Source: Peptococcaceae bacterium (GTDB lineage: Bacteria; Bacillota; Peptococcia; Peptococcales; Peptococcaceae). Taken from it: DNA of 21,554 nt. The first letter of the stretch is position 1. Each line of letters starts with the position of its first letter. The notes beneath the pieces were generated by a model that saw nothing but the letters and a program-made list of their open reading frames with translations, searched no databases and was not told the origin of the DNA. A program made the translations under genes and the position numbers. Below are positions 6,816 through 13,754 of this stretch, piece after piece. Where the stretch lies: assembly GCA_900756555.1 (NCBI GenBank), contig CAAEKP010000150.1, positions 1 to 21,554 on the forward strand. The letters are read 5' to 3'.

Positions 6816-7727
6816 TTGCAGGGAATTGGTGAAATTCTGAAGAAAACCAGAGAATCAAAAGGGATTACGCTGGAGGAAGTTGCGGAAGCCACAAAGATTC
6901 GTCGCAAATATTTGGAAGCTATTGAGCAGGAAGAATTTCAGTTGCTGCCCGGTGCAATCTATGTGAAAGGCTTTGTTACCACATATTTAAAATATTTGGG
7001 TATTAAAGATAAACCGGAGGTTGTGGCTATTATGCAGGCCAAACCAAAAGAAGAGGACGTTCCGGCTCATGTGGAGGATGAACAGGAGAAAGAAAAGAAA
7101 TCTCAGGCATCCCGCAGAGCAACACAGCAAAAACATTACAGCAACAGCCGCAAAAAGATGCCGTCTGCCAGCTTTGAGGAAAAGCCGCTGAGTAAAAAAG
7201 GCTCTCTGATTATTATTTTGAGTGTGCTGGCCGTGGTGCTGTTGTTGGGTTTGCAGTGGGTTTACACCCACAGTGTGGAAGAACAGCCGCAGAACAATGT
7301 ACAGCAACAGCAGGATGGGCAAAAAGATGACCAGCAGCAGAATGCCGATCAACAGCCGGAGGACGGTACTGCTTCTGACGCAGAAAACGATCCTGCGGCA
7401 GATTCACAGGAGCCAGTGACTCCGCAGGAACCAGTAGAGCCAACCTATAATGGACTGGAAATGAAGTTGGAAATCCTGGATGTGGATGCCAACGCTACCG
7501 ATCAGTGCTGGATGGAAATTACAGCTGACGGCAAGAAAACACAGGCAACTCTGTCCGAAGGGCAGACGCAGGAAATTCAGGCAAATGAAAGCATCAAGCT
7601 GAATCTGGGCAATGCCGGCGTGGTAAAAGTGACAGTCAATGGCGAGGATATGGGCACACTGGGCCAAAAAGGTCAGGTAGTGAAGAAAACCTTCCAGGTG
7701 GAAGATTTTGCAGCAACAGGTCAGTAA
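6816..7727 (+). CDS. RodZ-like helix-turn-helix membrane protein
   Basis: A 303-residue protein with the RodZ plan. An Xre-type helix-turn-helix lies at about residues 3-65 (IGEILKKTRESKGITLEEVA, then TKIRRKYLEAIEQEEF and LPGAIYVKGFVTTYLKYLG). A charged segment is followed by one membrane helix at about 130-150, a Gln/Asp/Pro-rich spacer, and a C-terminal DUF4115-like beta domain (about 210-295, with EILDVDANATDQCWMEITADG). RodZ links MreB filaments to the cell-wall machinery, with the N-terminus inside the cell. The GTG at 6807 overlaps the GGAGG ribosome binding site (6803-6807), whereas TTG at 6816 lies 8 bases after it, so I take the TTG start. A terminator follows at 7764. Whether it controls shape here is inferred from the family. 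Confidence 0.88.
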   Translation: MQGIGEILKKTRESKGITLEEVAEATKIRRKYLEAIEQEEFQLLPGAIYVKGFVTTYLKYLGIKDKPEVVAIMQAKPKEEDVPAHVEDEQEKEKKSQASRRATQQKHYSNSRKKMPSASFEEKPLSKKGSLIIILSVLAVVLLLGLQWVYTHSVEEQPQNNVQQQQDGQKDDQQQNADQQPEDGTASDAENDPAADSQEPVTPQEPVEPTYNGLEMKLEILDVDANATDQCWMEITADGKKTQATLSEGQTQEIQANESIKLNLGNAGVVKVTVNGEDMGTLGQKGQVVKKTFQVEDFAATGQ

Positions 7728-7763
7728 GTGATTGTCTGATTGCGCATGAAGTGGTAAAATGAT

Positions 7764-7818
7764 ACAGGGGCGCAGGCCTTCCTTGGTGTTGTCCGATGGA
7801 GGCAGTCCCCTGTTTTTT
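7764..7818 (+). terminator. Terminator after the rodZ-like gene
   Basis: ACAGGGG (7764-7770) pairs with CCCCTGT (7807-7813), with a further GCCTTCC/GGAGGC pairing inside, followed by six T (7813-7818). Confidence 0.78.
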
Positions 7819-7885
7819 GTGCTTATAAGTCGATTTGGCAATTTTGTTAAACGGTAGACATGGATAGAAAAGAGAGAGGGGTTAT

Positions 7886-9229
7886 ATGTTACAAAAAGTA
7901 AGCATTTTATCGCTGGGTTGTGCCAAAAATCTGGTACACAGCGAAACCATGATGGGCCTGTTTCAGCAGCAGGGTTATCAGTTAACAGAGCAGTATGACG
8001 AAGCAGAAATCATCATTGTCAATACTTGCGGCTTTGTAAATGCTGCCAAAGAAGAATCCATCAACGCTATTTTGGAAATGGCGCAGTGGAAAGAGCAGGG
8101 CGCCTGCAAGCTGCTGGTGGCTGTGGGCTGTCTGGTACAGAAGTATGCCAAAGAACTGGCAGAAGAAATTCCGGAAGTAGATATTTTTGTGGGCACCAAC
8201 GACTATCAGCAGATTGTGTCCATCATCAAAGAGCATCAGGCGCAGCAGGAGATTGTGGTGCATACCCATTGGACGGACGAAAGCAAGCTGGATAATACCA
8301 CCCGTCTGTTAACCACGCCATCTCATTATGCATATCTGCGTATTTCTGAGGGCTGTGACAACAACTGCACTTACTGTGTGATACCTGAAATGCAGGGGCC
8401 GCACCGCAGCAAAACCATCGAGCAGATTAAGCGGGAAGCCCTGAATTTAACAGCGCAGGGCGTGACCGAGCTGATTCTGGTGGGTCAGGATACCAGCTAC
8501 TACGGCAAAGATTTATATGGCCGGTTTGCGCTGGTGGATTTATTAAAGGAACTGGCAGCGATCCCGGAAGTCCGTTGGATTCGTTTGCTGTATGCCTATC
8601 CCAATAATTTTACTGACGAGCTGATTGATTACATCGCCAGTGAAGAAAAAGTGTGCAACTATCTGGATATCCCATTACAGCACGCTGACGATACAGTATT
8701 GCAGCGCATGAACCGCAAAATCACTGTGGCTGAGATAAAGGCGCTGATTAATAAGCTGCGGGAACGGATTCCCGGCATTACACTGCGCTCCACTTTCATC
8801 GTGGGCTTTCCGGGTGAAACAGAAGAACAGTATAAAAATCTGCTGAATTTTCTGGAGGAAATGCAGCTGGACTGCGTAGGCGCGTTCCCTTATTCTCGTG
8901 AAGAAGGTACTCCGGCTGACCGCATGGACGGCCATCTGGACGAGGAAGAAAAAGAAAAACGGGCGGAAAACCTGATGGATTTACAGTACGATACCATGTA
9001 TCGCAAGCATGAAAAAGCCATTGGTCAGCGTCGTTTAGTGAAAGTGGATGAACTGAGCCCGGATATTGCCGGCCTGCTGCTGTGCCGCAGTGAAGGCGAA
9101 GCGCCGGATGTAGACCCATTGATTCTGGTGTATGAAACGGAAGAACACCACTATCAGCCGGGTGATTATCTGACGGTAGAGCTGACCGGCTTAGATGAAT
9201 ATGACTTTATAGGAGAGATTGTACAATGA
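7886..9229 (+). CDS. rimO: Ribosomal protein S12 methylthiotransferase RimO
   Basis: A 447-residue radical-SAM enzyme that adds a methylthio group to the conserved aspartate of ribosomal protein S12. The N-terminal UPF0004 domain has the three cysteines for the second iron-sulfur cluster (Cys12 in SLGCAKN, Cys48 in NTCGF, Cys82 in VGCL). The radical-SAM cluster motif is CDNNCTYC (Cys157, Cys161, Cys164). STFIVGFPGET lies in the barrel, and the last 65 residues form the TRAM domain. SLGCAKN and the SEGCDNNCTYC variant separate RimO from the tRNA enzyme MiaB. A GAGAGGGG ribosome binding site precedes the ATG. The stop overlaps the pgsA start (ATGA), so the two are translationally coupled. Confidence 0.96.
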   Translation: MLQKVSILSLGCAKNLVHSETMMGLFQQQGYQLTEQYDEAEIIIVNTCGFVNAAKEESINAILEMAQWKEQGACKLLVAVGCLVQKYAKELAEEIPEVDIFVGTNDYQQIVSIIKEHQAQQEIVVHTHWTDESKLDNTTRLLTTPSHYAYLRISEGCDNNCTYCVIPEMQGPHRSKTIEQIKREALNLTAQGVTELILVGQDTSYYGKDLYGRFALVDLLKELAAIPEVRWIRLLYAYPNNFTDELIDYIASEEKVCNYLDIPLQHADDTVLQRMNRKITVAEIKALINKLRERIPGITLRSTFIVGFPGETEEQYKNLLNFLEEMQLDCVGAFPYSREEGTPADRMDGHLDEEEKEKRAENLMDLQYDTMYRKHEKAIGQRRLVKVDELSPDIAGLLLCRSEGEAPDVDPLILVYETEEHHYQPGDYLTVELTGLDEYDFIGEIVQ

Positions 9230-9765
9230 ATCTGCCAAATAAACTGACAGTGGCCCGGGTGTGCATGGTGCCGCTGTTTATGATTGCGCTGCTGATGAAC
9301 ACAGCAGAATCCAGAATTGTTGCTGCCGTTATTTTTGCACTGGCTTCGCTGACTGATATGCTGGATGGTCAGATTGCCCGCAAATATAATTTAATCACCA
9401 ATTTCGGCAAGCTGATGGACCCCTTGGCTGATAAAATTTTGACTGCCGCCGCGATGGTTTGTCTGGTACAGCTGGGCGATTTAGCTGCCTGGATTGTAGT
9501 GATTGTGCTGTTCCGGGAGTATGGCATTACTGGCCTGCGCTCTGTGGCTGCTTCCGAAAACATTGTAATTGCCGCTGGCATTTGGGGCAAAGTGAAAACT
9601 GTTTGCCAGATGATTGCTTTGATTCTGCTGATGCTGAAACCGCAGATTGTGGCGCTGTGCGGCATTGATCTGGGCTTGTGGCTGATGTATGTAGCGCTGG
9701 CGCTGACTGTGTATTCCGGCGTTGATTATGTGGTGAAACTGAATAAACAGATTTCCTGGAGTTGA
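9226..9765 (+). CDS. pgsA: CDP-diacylglycerol--glycerol-3-phosphate 3-phosphatidyltransferase PgsA
   Basis: A 179-residue membrane enzyme that joins CDP-diacylglycerol and glycerol-3-phosphate to form phosphatidylglycerol phosphate. The CDP-alcohol phosphotransferase motif is complete: Asp44, Asp47-Gly48, Ala51-Arg52, Gly61, Asp65 and Asp69 (TDMLDGQIAR, then FGKLMDPLADK). The N-terminus, NLPNKLTVARV, is typical of PgsA. Several hydrophobic helices follow. AGGAGA lies 9 bases before the ATG, which overlaps the rimO stop. The next gene encodes the phosphatase for its product, which supports the assignment. Confidence 0.95.
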   Translation: MNLPNKLTVARVCMVPLFMIALLMNTAESRIVAAVIFALASLTDMLDGQIARKYNLITNFGKLMDPLADKILTAAAMVCLVQLGDLAAWIVVIVLFREYGITGLRSVAASENIVIAAGIWGKVKTVCQMIALILLMLKPQIVALCGIDLGLWLMYVALALTVYSGVDYVVKLNKQISWS

Positions 9766-9770
9766 GTATC

Positions 9771-10214
9771 ATGGATAAATTGATGTTGTTTCTGGCTCGA
9801 GGCTGCGGCTCCGGTTTAATCCATCCCGCACCGGGCACCTGGGGCTCTTTTGCCGCCCTGCTCATTGGCATGGCGTGGGCTTATTTTGGCGATGGTATGC
9901 CGCTGTGGTTTATTGTGCTGGCCGGCGTGGTTGGTATCTATATCTGCGACAGCGGTGAAAAGCAGCTGGGCGTTCACGATGCCGGCGAGATTGTATTTGA
10001 CGAATGGATTGGTATGTGGATTACCATGTGGAATGTGCCAATTATCCTGATGCCGGTGGCTTTTGTGCTGTTCCGTCTGTTTGATATCAGCAAGATTGGT
10101 CCTATCGGCAAAATTCAGGATCTGCCAGGCGGCGCAGGTATCATGGCCGATGATGTGCTGGCAGGTATCTTTGGCCGGTTGATTCTGGCTGTAGTGATGT
10201 TGTTTTTCTTTTAA
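9771..10214 (+). CDS. pgpA: Phosphatidylglycerophosphatase A
   Basis: A 147-residue PgpA-family membrane protein. It removes the phosphate from phosphatidylglycerol phosphate made by PgsA to give phosphatidylglycerol. Visible family features are HPAPGTWGS (18-26), ICDSGEKQLGVHDAGEIVFDE with Asp60, His69, Asp70, Asp77 and Glu78, and FRLFDISKIGPIG followed by DLPGGAGIMADDVLAG (Asp105, Asp127, Asp128). A TTG at 9762 is in frame and overlaps the pgsA stop, but CTGGAG (9756-9761) is 9 bases before the ATG at 9771, so I start there. The gene follows pgsA by 5 bases and is the last of the rimO-pgsA-pgpA unit. Confidence 0.93.
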   Translation: MDKLMLFLARGCGSGLIHPAPGTWGSFAALLIGMAWAYFGDGMPLWFIVLAGVVGIYICDSGEKQLGVHDAGEIVFDEWIGMWITMWNVPIILMPVAFVLFRLFDISKIGPIGKIQDLPGGAGIMADDVLAGIFGRLILAVVMLFFF

Positions 10215-10225
10215 TGAAATATTGG

Positions 10226-10271
10226 TAAGGGTTGTTGCGCAGGCAGTTTGGGCAGCAGCCCTTATTTTTTT
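10226..10271 (+). terminator. Terminator of the rimO-pgsA-pgpA unit
   Basis: A 13-bp stem (10226-10238 with 10252-10264, two G-T pairs), 13-base loop and seven T. Confidence 0.87.
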
Positions 10272-10295
10272 CTGTCCACATCTGATAAATAAAGA

Positions 10296-10324
10296 TTGTG
10301 GAAGTTTGTAGAACCGTGTACAAT
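10296..10324 (+). promoter_or_regulatory. Promoter of the secreted metallopeptidase gene
   Basis: TTGTGG (10296-10301), 17-base spacer, TACAAT (10319-10324), 35 bases before the start codon. Confidence 0.65.
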
Positions 10325-10359
10325 GGAGAAGAAGACAGATTTACAGGGGAGGGGTTTGT

Positions 10360-12204
10360 ATGATACAACAGAAAAATAAAGGCTGGAAACGTGGTCTTAG
10401 TGTTATCCTGCTGGCGGCATTTTTGTTGCAGTTGAGTGGTGGCGCAGCACTGGCTCAATCCAAACAGGGCTGGTACCGGTACAGCAGCCATCAGGCGGTA
10501 ACTGCGGCAGATTTGACCTATCAGGGTTACGACAGCGCTGCGCTGGAACAGAGCATCATTTTTTTGCAGGAGGCCTACACCTTGCCGGGGCAGAGCCAGC
10601 GAATAACGCGGCTGGTGCAGACCTTGCTGGATGAAACCGACAAAATGATGACGCAGTACGCGTTAATGTCTGTGGCATACTACAATAATGTGATGAACCA
10701 AAAGATGGCACAGGCAATGGAAGCCGGCACCGTGCAGATTACAGAGTTATCCGATGCAGTTTATGCTGTACTGGCAGAGGGAATGGCATCTCCGTATGCC
10801 GATGTAATTTTAAATAAAGTTGGCTATGCTTATGGCGGAGCGCTCAGCGCCTACACAGAAAATTCCGCCGAATCCTTCGCGCTGTTAAAGCAGGAACAAC
10901 AGTTGGTGCAGGCTTATGACGCCGCTTATAACAGCAAGTATCAGGTAGTGGTGGATGGTAAGAGCTGGACAGAGGCTTCTTTTGCCGCTAATCCGCCGGA
11001 AGATACCGCGCAGGCAGAAAAAGTGCAGCTGGCGCTGACAAAAAAATTAAATGAGCTGACTGGTGAAACCTTCCGACAGATGGTGCAGGTGCGCACCAGG
11101 ATTGCCAGACTGGAAGGCTATGATAATTATGCCGACTATATGTACGCTGCTTATGGACGGGACTACACCAAAGAGGACAGTCAGAAGCTGCATCAGGCGG
11201 TAAAACAAGATCTGGCGCCGCTGTATCAGCAGATGATGGCGTTGGAGCAGGAGAGCGATACCGATGCATTGCAGGCACTGGCAGGTCATGATGGGGAGCA
11301 GATATTAGAAAATCTGGCACCCTACATGAATAAAATTGATGCAGAGTTGGGCGCTACCTTCCAGTTCTTGCGGCAATATCACTTATATGATTTAGCGGAT
11401 TCTCCGCAGAAGATGCCGTTGGGCTTCACCATGCCGCTGTATCAGTATGGCAGCGCCTACATTTACAATAAGCCGGATGGCACCATTCAGGACTATAGCA
11501 CCGTAATCCATGAGTTTGGACATTTTGCGGCAATGTTTCATCACACTGAGCCAGCCTTGCTGGAGGGTTTTGTGTTAGAAACGGATGAATTGCAGTCGCA
11601 GGGGCTGGAAACATTGTTTTGCGTGTATGGCAAAGATTTGTTTGCGGATAACGGGCAGGACTACACCTGGCACACACTCAGCAATATGCTGTACAGCGTT
11701 GTGACAGGCTGTATGCAGGATGAATTTCAGACGGCTGTTTATAATAACCCGGGTATGAGTTTAGAGGAAATCAATAAGACTTATTATAATATTGCGAAAT
11801 CCTACGGCTTTAAAACGCTGGAAAATACCAATCAGGCTTACGGATGGGTGTATATCTCCCACACATTCCAGAGCCCCTGTTATTACATCAGCTATGCGGT
11901 GTCTGCCCTGTCAGCCATTGATTTATACTTGCAGGCAGTAGCTGACCCGGAAAAAGCGGCAGATTCCTACATGAAGTTATCGGCTATGGACAGCCACATG
12001 CCATATCAGAGAGCGTTAAAGCAGTGCGGTCTGCGCAATCCATTTGCCGATGGTACGGTATCTGCTATGGCGGATGGCGTGCGTAAGGCATTGCGGATTG
12101 ACAGCCGCGCAAAACAGCAGCAAACGGTTATGGATGCCGTAGAAACCCGGCAGCTGCACGATATGCCTTATGTGAAACCATTGCCGTTAATGCCAGCAGC
12201 ATAA
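10360..12204 (+). CDS. Secreted M3-family (oligoendopeptidase F-like) zinc metallopeptidase
   Basis: A 614-residue protein with a clear signal peptide: basic start (NKGWKR), hydrophobic core, and a likely cut after Ala32 (ALA-QS). No lipobox is seen. The zinc site is HEFGH at 384-388, and the third ligand is probably Glu410 in ETDELQSQGLE, which sits where M3 peptidases have their E-x-P/S-S-Q motif. The rest is alpha-helical, as in thimet-like and PepF peptidases. Most PepF enzymes are cytoplasmic, so export is unusual; this copy probably trims oligopeptides outside the membrane. GGGAGGGG precedes the ATG. It is monocistronic with its own promoter. The clan is secure, the exact subfamily and substrates are not. 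Confidence 0.87.
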   Translation: MIQQKNKGWKRGLSVILLAAFLLQLSGGAALAQSKQGWYRYSSHQAVTAADLTYQGYDSAALEQSIIFLQEAYTLPGQSQRITRLVQTLLDETDKMMTQYALMSVAYYNNVMNQKMAQAMEAGTVQITELSDAVYAVLAEGMASPYADVILNKVGYAYGGALSAYTENSAESFALLKQEQQLVQAYDAAYNSKYQVVVDGKSWTEASFAANPPEDTAQAEKVQLALTKKLNELTGETFRQMVQVRTRIARLEGYDNYADYMYAAYGRDYTKEDSQKLHQAVKQDLAPLYQQMMALEQESDTDALQALAGHDGEQILENLAPYMNKIDAELGATFQFLRQYHLYDLADSPQKMPLGFTMPLYQYGSAYIYNKPDGTIQDYSTVIHEFGHFAAMFHHTEPALLEGFVLETDELQSQGLETLFCVYGKDLFADNGQDYTWHTLSNMLYSVVTGCMQDEFQTAVYNNPGMSLEEINKTYYNIAKSYGFKTLENTNQAYGWVYISHTFQSPCYYISYAVSALSAIDLYLQAVADPEKAADSYMKLSAMDSHMPYQRALKQCGLRNPFADGTVSAMADGVRKALRIDSRAKQQQTVMDAVETRQLHDMPYVKPLPLMPAA

Positions 12205-12225
12205 GTGACATTGCCACTTTAACTG

Positions 12226-12311
12226 GGAAATCCTTTATTGCTCGTCCTCGTATACCCGACCAGAAGAGCGTTGGGCGTCGGGCATTGGACAAAGGCAAGA
12301 AAAGAATTTCC
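12226..12311. repeat. Long imperfect palindrome related to the repeat at the right end
   Basis: GGAAAT (12226-12231) and ATTTCC (12306-12311) close an 86-base structure. The arms continue to pair towards TTTATTGC on the left and GCAAGAAAAG on the right, then GTCC with GGAC and CCCGAC with GTCGGG inside. The first 26 bases match 20986-21011 at 21 positions. No T run follows in either direction, so it is not an ordinary terminator. Confidence 0.5.
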
Positions 12312-12353
12312 TGTGATTGGAACGGTAACTATATTAAAATAATGCTTTCCCGG

Positions 12354-12380
12354 GCAGTTTCTTTTTACAAAAGGAACTGC
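12354..12380. promoter_or_regulatory. Inverted repeat overlapping the menG -35 element
   Basis: GCAGTTTCTTTT (12354-12365) and AAAAGGAACTGC (12369-12380) are 12-base arms with one non-matching pair and a 3-base centre. The -35 hexamer lies across the centre, so the site is well placed for a repressor. The regulator is unknown. Confidence 0.4.
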
Positions 12381-12392
12381 TCATGTTATAAT
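12364..12392 (+). promoter_or_regulatory. Promoter of menG
   Basis: TTTACA (12364-12369), 17-base spacer and a perfect TATAAT (12387-12392). Confidence 0.8.
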
Positions 12393-12440
12393 AATACGAT
12401 ATTGTAAATTTGACATTGAAATAGATTGAGGTGGCCGATT

Positions 12441-13163
12441 ATGGAAGGAAAATCTGAATACGTACAGGAAGTCTTTACGGAAATTGCAGACGATTATGAT
12501 ATGATGAACAACAAAATGACCTGGGGGATGCTGAAAGGCTGGCAGAAGATTGTGATGCAGAAAACGCAGCTGAAAACCGGGGACAAAGGGCTGGATGTTT
12601 GCTGCGGTACCGGTGAAATGACATTCCAGCAGCGGGAGATTGTGGGGCCGGCTGGTGAAGTGGTTGGGCTGGATTTCACGCAGAATATGCTGGATGTAGC
12701 CAACAAAAAGCTGGAGAAATTGCAGTATCGCAATGTTTCTTTTGTGCAGGGTGATGCGATGGCTCTGCCCTTTGAGGACAATACCTTTCAGGCTGTGACC
12801 AACGGGTTTGCGCTGCGCAATGTGCTGGATATTCAGAAAACAATTTCGGAGATGGCGCGGGTGACAGCGCCGGGCGGACGGGTTGTGTGCATTGATGTGT
12901 CGGTGCCGCAGTTCTTTCTGTTCCGCTGGTTCTTTAATCTGTATTATTATAAACTGGTGCCAATTATCGGGCATCAGGTGGATAAAAACAAAAAAATCGG
13001 CAGTAAATTCCCAGCCTACACATGGCTGGCAGAATCGCTGAAAACCTTGCCGCCGCAGGAGGAAATTAAGCAGATGTTCCTTAATGCCGGTATGCGCGAT
13101 GCCGAGTATAAAGGGGTAGGCTTTGGCGCTGCCACAATTTATTGGGGTACAAAACAGAAATAA
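12441..13163 (+). CDS. menG: Demethylmenaquinone methyltransferase (MenG/UbiE family)
   Basis: A 240-residue class I SAM methyltransferase that performs the last step of menaquinone synthesis, C-methylation of demethylmenaquinone. Seen in order: VFTEIADDYDMMNNKMTWGM (11-30), the SAM-binding LDVCCGTGEM (51-60), NGFALRNVLD, the PGGRVVCIDVS loop, and the C-terminal GGAATIYWG-like end (here GFGAATIYWGTK). The motifs are those of UbiE/MenG rather than generic methyltransferases. A TTG at 12426 is in frame, but GAGGTGG ends 6 bases before the ATG at 12441, which also matches the family's N-terminus. No other menaquinone gene is next to it. Presence suggests a respiratory quinone, though the family also occurs in organisms with partial pathways. 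Confidence 0.92.
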   Translation: MEGKSEYVQEVFTEIADDYDMMNNKMTWGMLKGWQKIVMQKTQLKTGDKGLDVCCGTGEMTFQQREIVGPAGEVVGLDFTQNMLDVANKKLEKLQYRNVSFVQGDAMALPFEDNTFQAVTNGFALRNVLDIQKTISEMARVTAPGGRVVCIDVSVPQFFLFRWFFNLYYYKLVPIIGHQVDKNKKIGSKFPAYTWLAESLKTLPPQEEIKQMFLNAGMRDAEYKGVGFGAATIYWGTKQK

Positions 13164-13167
13164 TTGC

Positions 13168-13335
13168 TTAAAATAAACTTACTATCTGCTGCATCCAGAG
13201 GCTGAAACCGGATTGAGGCGGTAAAGTGCCCGCTAATAATGCACTGCGATATAATTGTTCGTAAGCCAGTTTTGCACCTAAAAGCAGCCAGCTTAACAGG
13301 AAAATTATTTGCAGAAAACGGCAGCGTTTTTCCAA
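13168..13335 (-). CDS. Small single-pass membrane protein of unknown function (55 aa, TTG start)
   Basis: I do not recognise this gene. A TTG at 13335 lies 9 bases after AAGGAG on the minus strand and is the best start; the frame is also open further out but without a start that has a ribosome binding site. The product begins MEKRCRFLQIIFLLSWLLLG, a basic end followed by one hydrophobic helix (about residues 7-23), then AKLAYEQLYRSALLAGTLPP and a hydrophobic tail. It looks like a short membrane protein with its N-terminus inside, or an uncleaved signal anchor. It converges on menG, its stop only 4 bases after the menG stop, and has a plausible promoter with a palindromic site over the -10. 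It could also be a chance frame, but start, promoter and composition agree. Confidence 0.5.
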   Translation of the reverse strand: MEKRCRFLQIIFLLSWLLLGAKLAYEQLYRSALLAGTLPPQSGFSLWMQQIVSLF

Positions 13336-13356
13336 ACAAAACAACTCCTTTTGACC

Positions 13357-13373
13357 AATTTTACACAATTGTA
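13357..13373. promoter_or_regulatory. Operator-like motif, copy 1, over the promoter of the 55-aa gene
   Basis: AATTTTACACAATTGTA contains the palindromic core TTACA-CAAT-TGTAA (13361-13374). It matches 13659-13675 at 16 of 17 bases and covers the minus-strand -10 hexamer. Confidence 0.45.
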
Positions 13374-13385
13374 ACCGGATTGTAA
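13358..13385 (-). promoter_or_regulatory. Possible promoter of the 55-aa membrane gene
   Basis: Minus-strand TTACAA (13385-13380), 16-base spacer, TAAAAT (13363-13358). GTTACAAT occurs twice here, 12 bases apart. Confidence 0.4.
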
Positions 13386-13404
13386 CTAAATTTTTTCAAA
13401 AATC

Positions 13405-13437
13405 ATGGCTCTGAAAGCAATTTCAGGGTCATTTTTT
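13405..13437. terminator. Bidirectional intrinsic terminator
   Basis: A 12-bp stem (13405-13416 with 13421-13432, two G-T pairs), GCAA loop, followed by six T on the plus strand and a T-rich run on the minus strand. Confidence 0.65.
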
Positions 13438-13658
13438 ATGTTTAAAACAGTAATTCTTAACAGATAAAATAAACTGTTTTCTTTGTAGAATAAAAGAAAG
13501 TAATGGAATGCATTACTTTTATTGCGGGATGGAGGAAACCTGCGATTTTTCGGGAATTTTTTAAGGTCAGATTTTTATTTTTGATTTGTGAAAAAAAGCA
13601 ATTTTCCTCGCGAATTATTTTTGCCAAAACAGGATAAAATAATACTGCTAAACACGTG

Positions 13659-13675
13659 AATTTTACACCATTGTA
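13659..13675. promoter_or_regulatory. Operator-like motif, copy 2, upstream of the rlpA-like gene
   Basis: AATTTTACACCATTGTA differs from copy 1 at a single base. It runs into a TATAAT at 13674-13679 and ends 19 bases before the -35 of the main promoter. Confidence 0.45.
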
Positions 13676-13693
13676 TAATACTAGGAGAAAAAC

Positions 13694-13722
13694 TTTACGG
13701 TAAAGCGGATTTTTGGTATAAT
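13694..13722 (+). promoter_or_regulatory. Promoter of the rlpA-like gene
   Basis: TTTACG (13694-13699), 17-base spacer and TATAAT (13717-13722) preceded by TGG, which makes it also an extended -10 element. Confidence 0.82.
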
Positions 13723-13754
13723 AAACACAATTCAGATGGAAAGGAGAGCTGCCA

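Larger units (their letters stand above)
13336..13754. other. AT-rich gene-free region between the small membrane gene and the rlpA-like gene
   Basis: I see no credible gene in this stretch; a 123-codon frame on the minus strand covers it but has no good ribosome binding site and runs antisense into the next gene. It holds the two divergent promoters, a bidirectional terminator (13405-13437), two copies of a 17-base palindromic motif, and a hairpin at 13497-13519 (AAAGTAATG with CATTACTTT). Confidence 0.6.
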
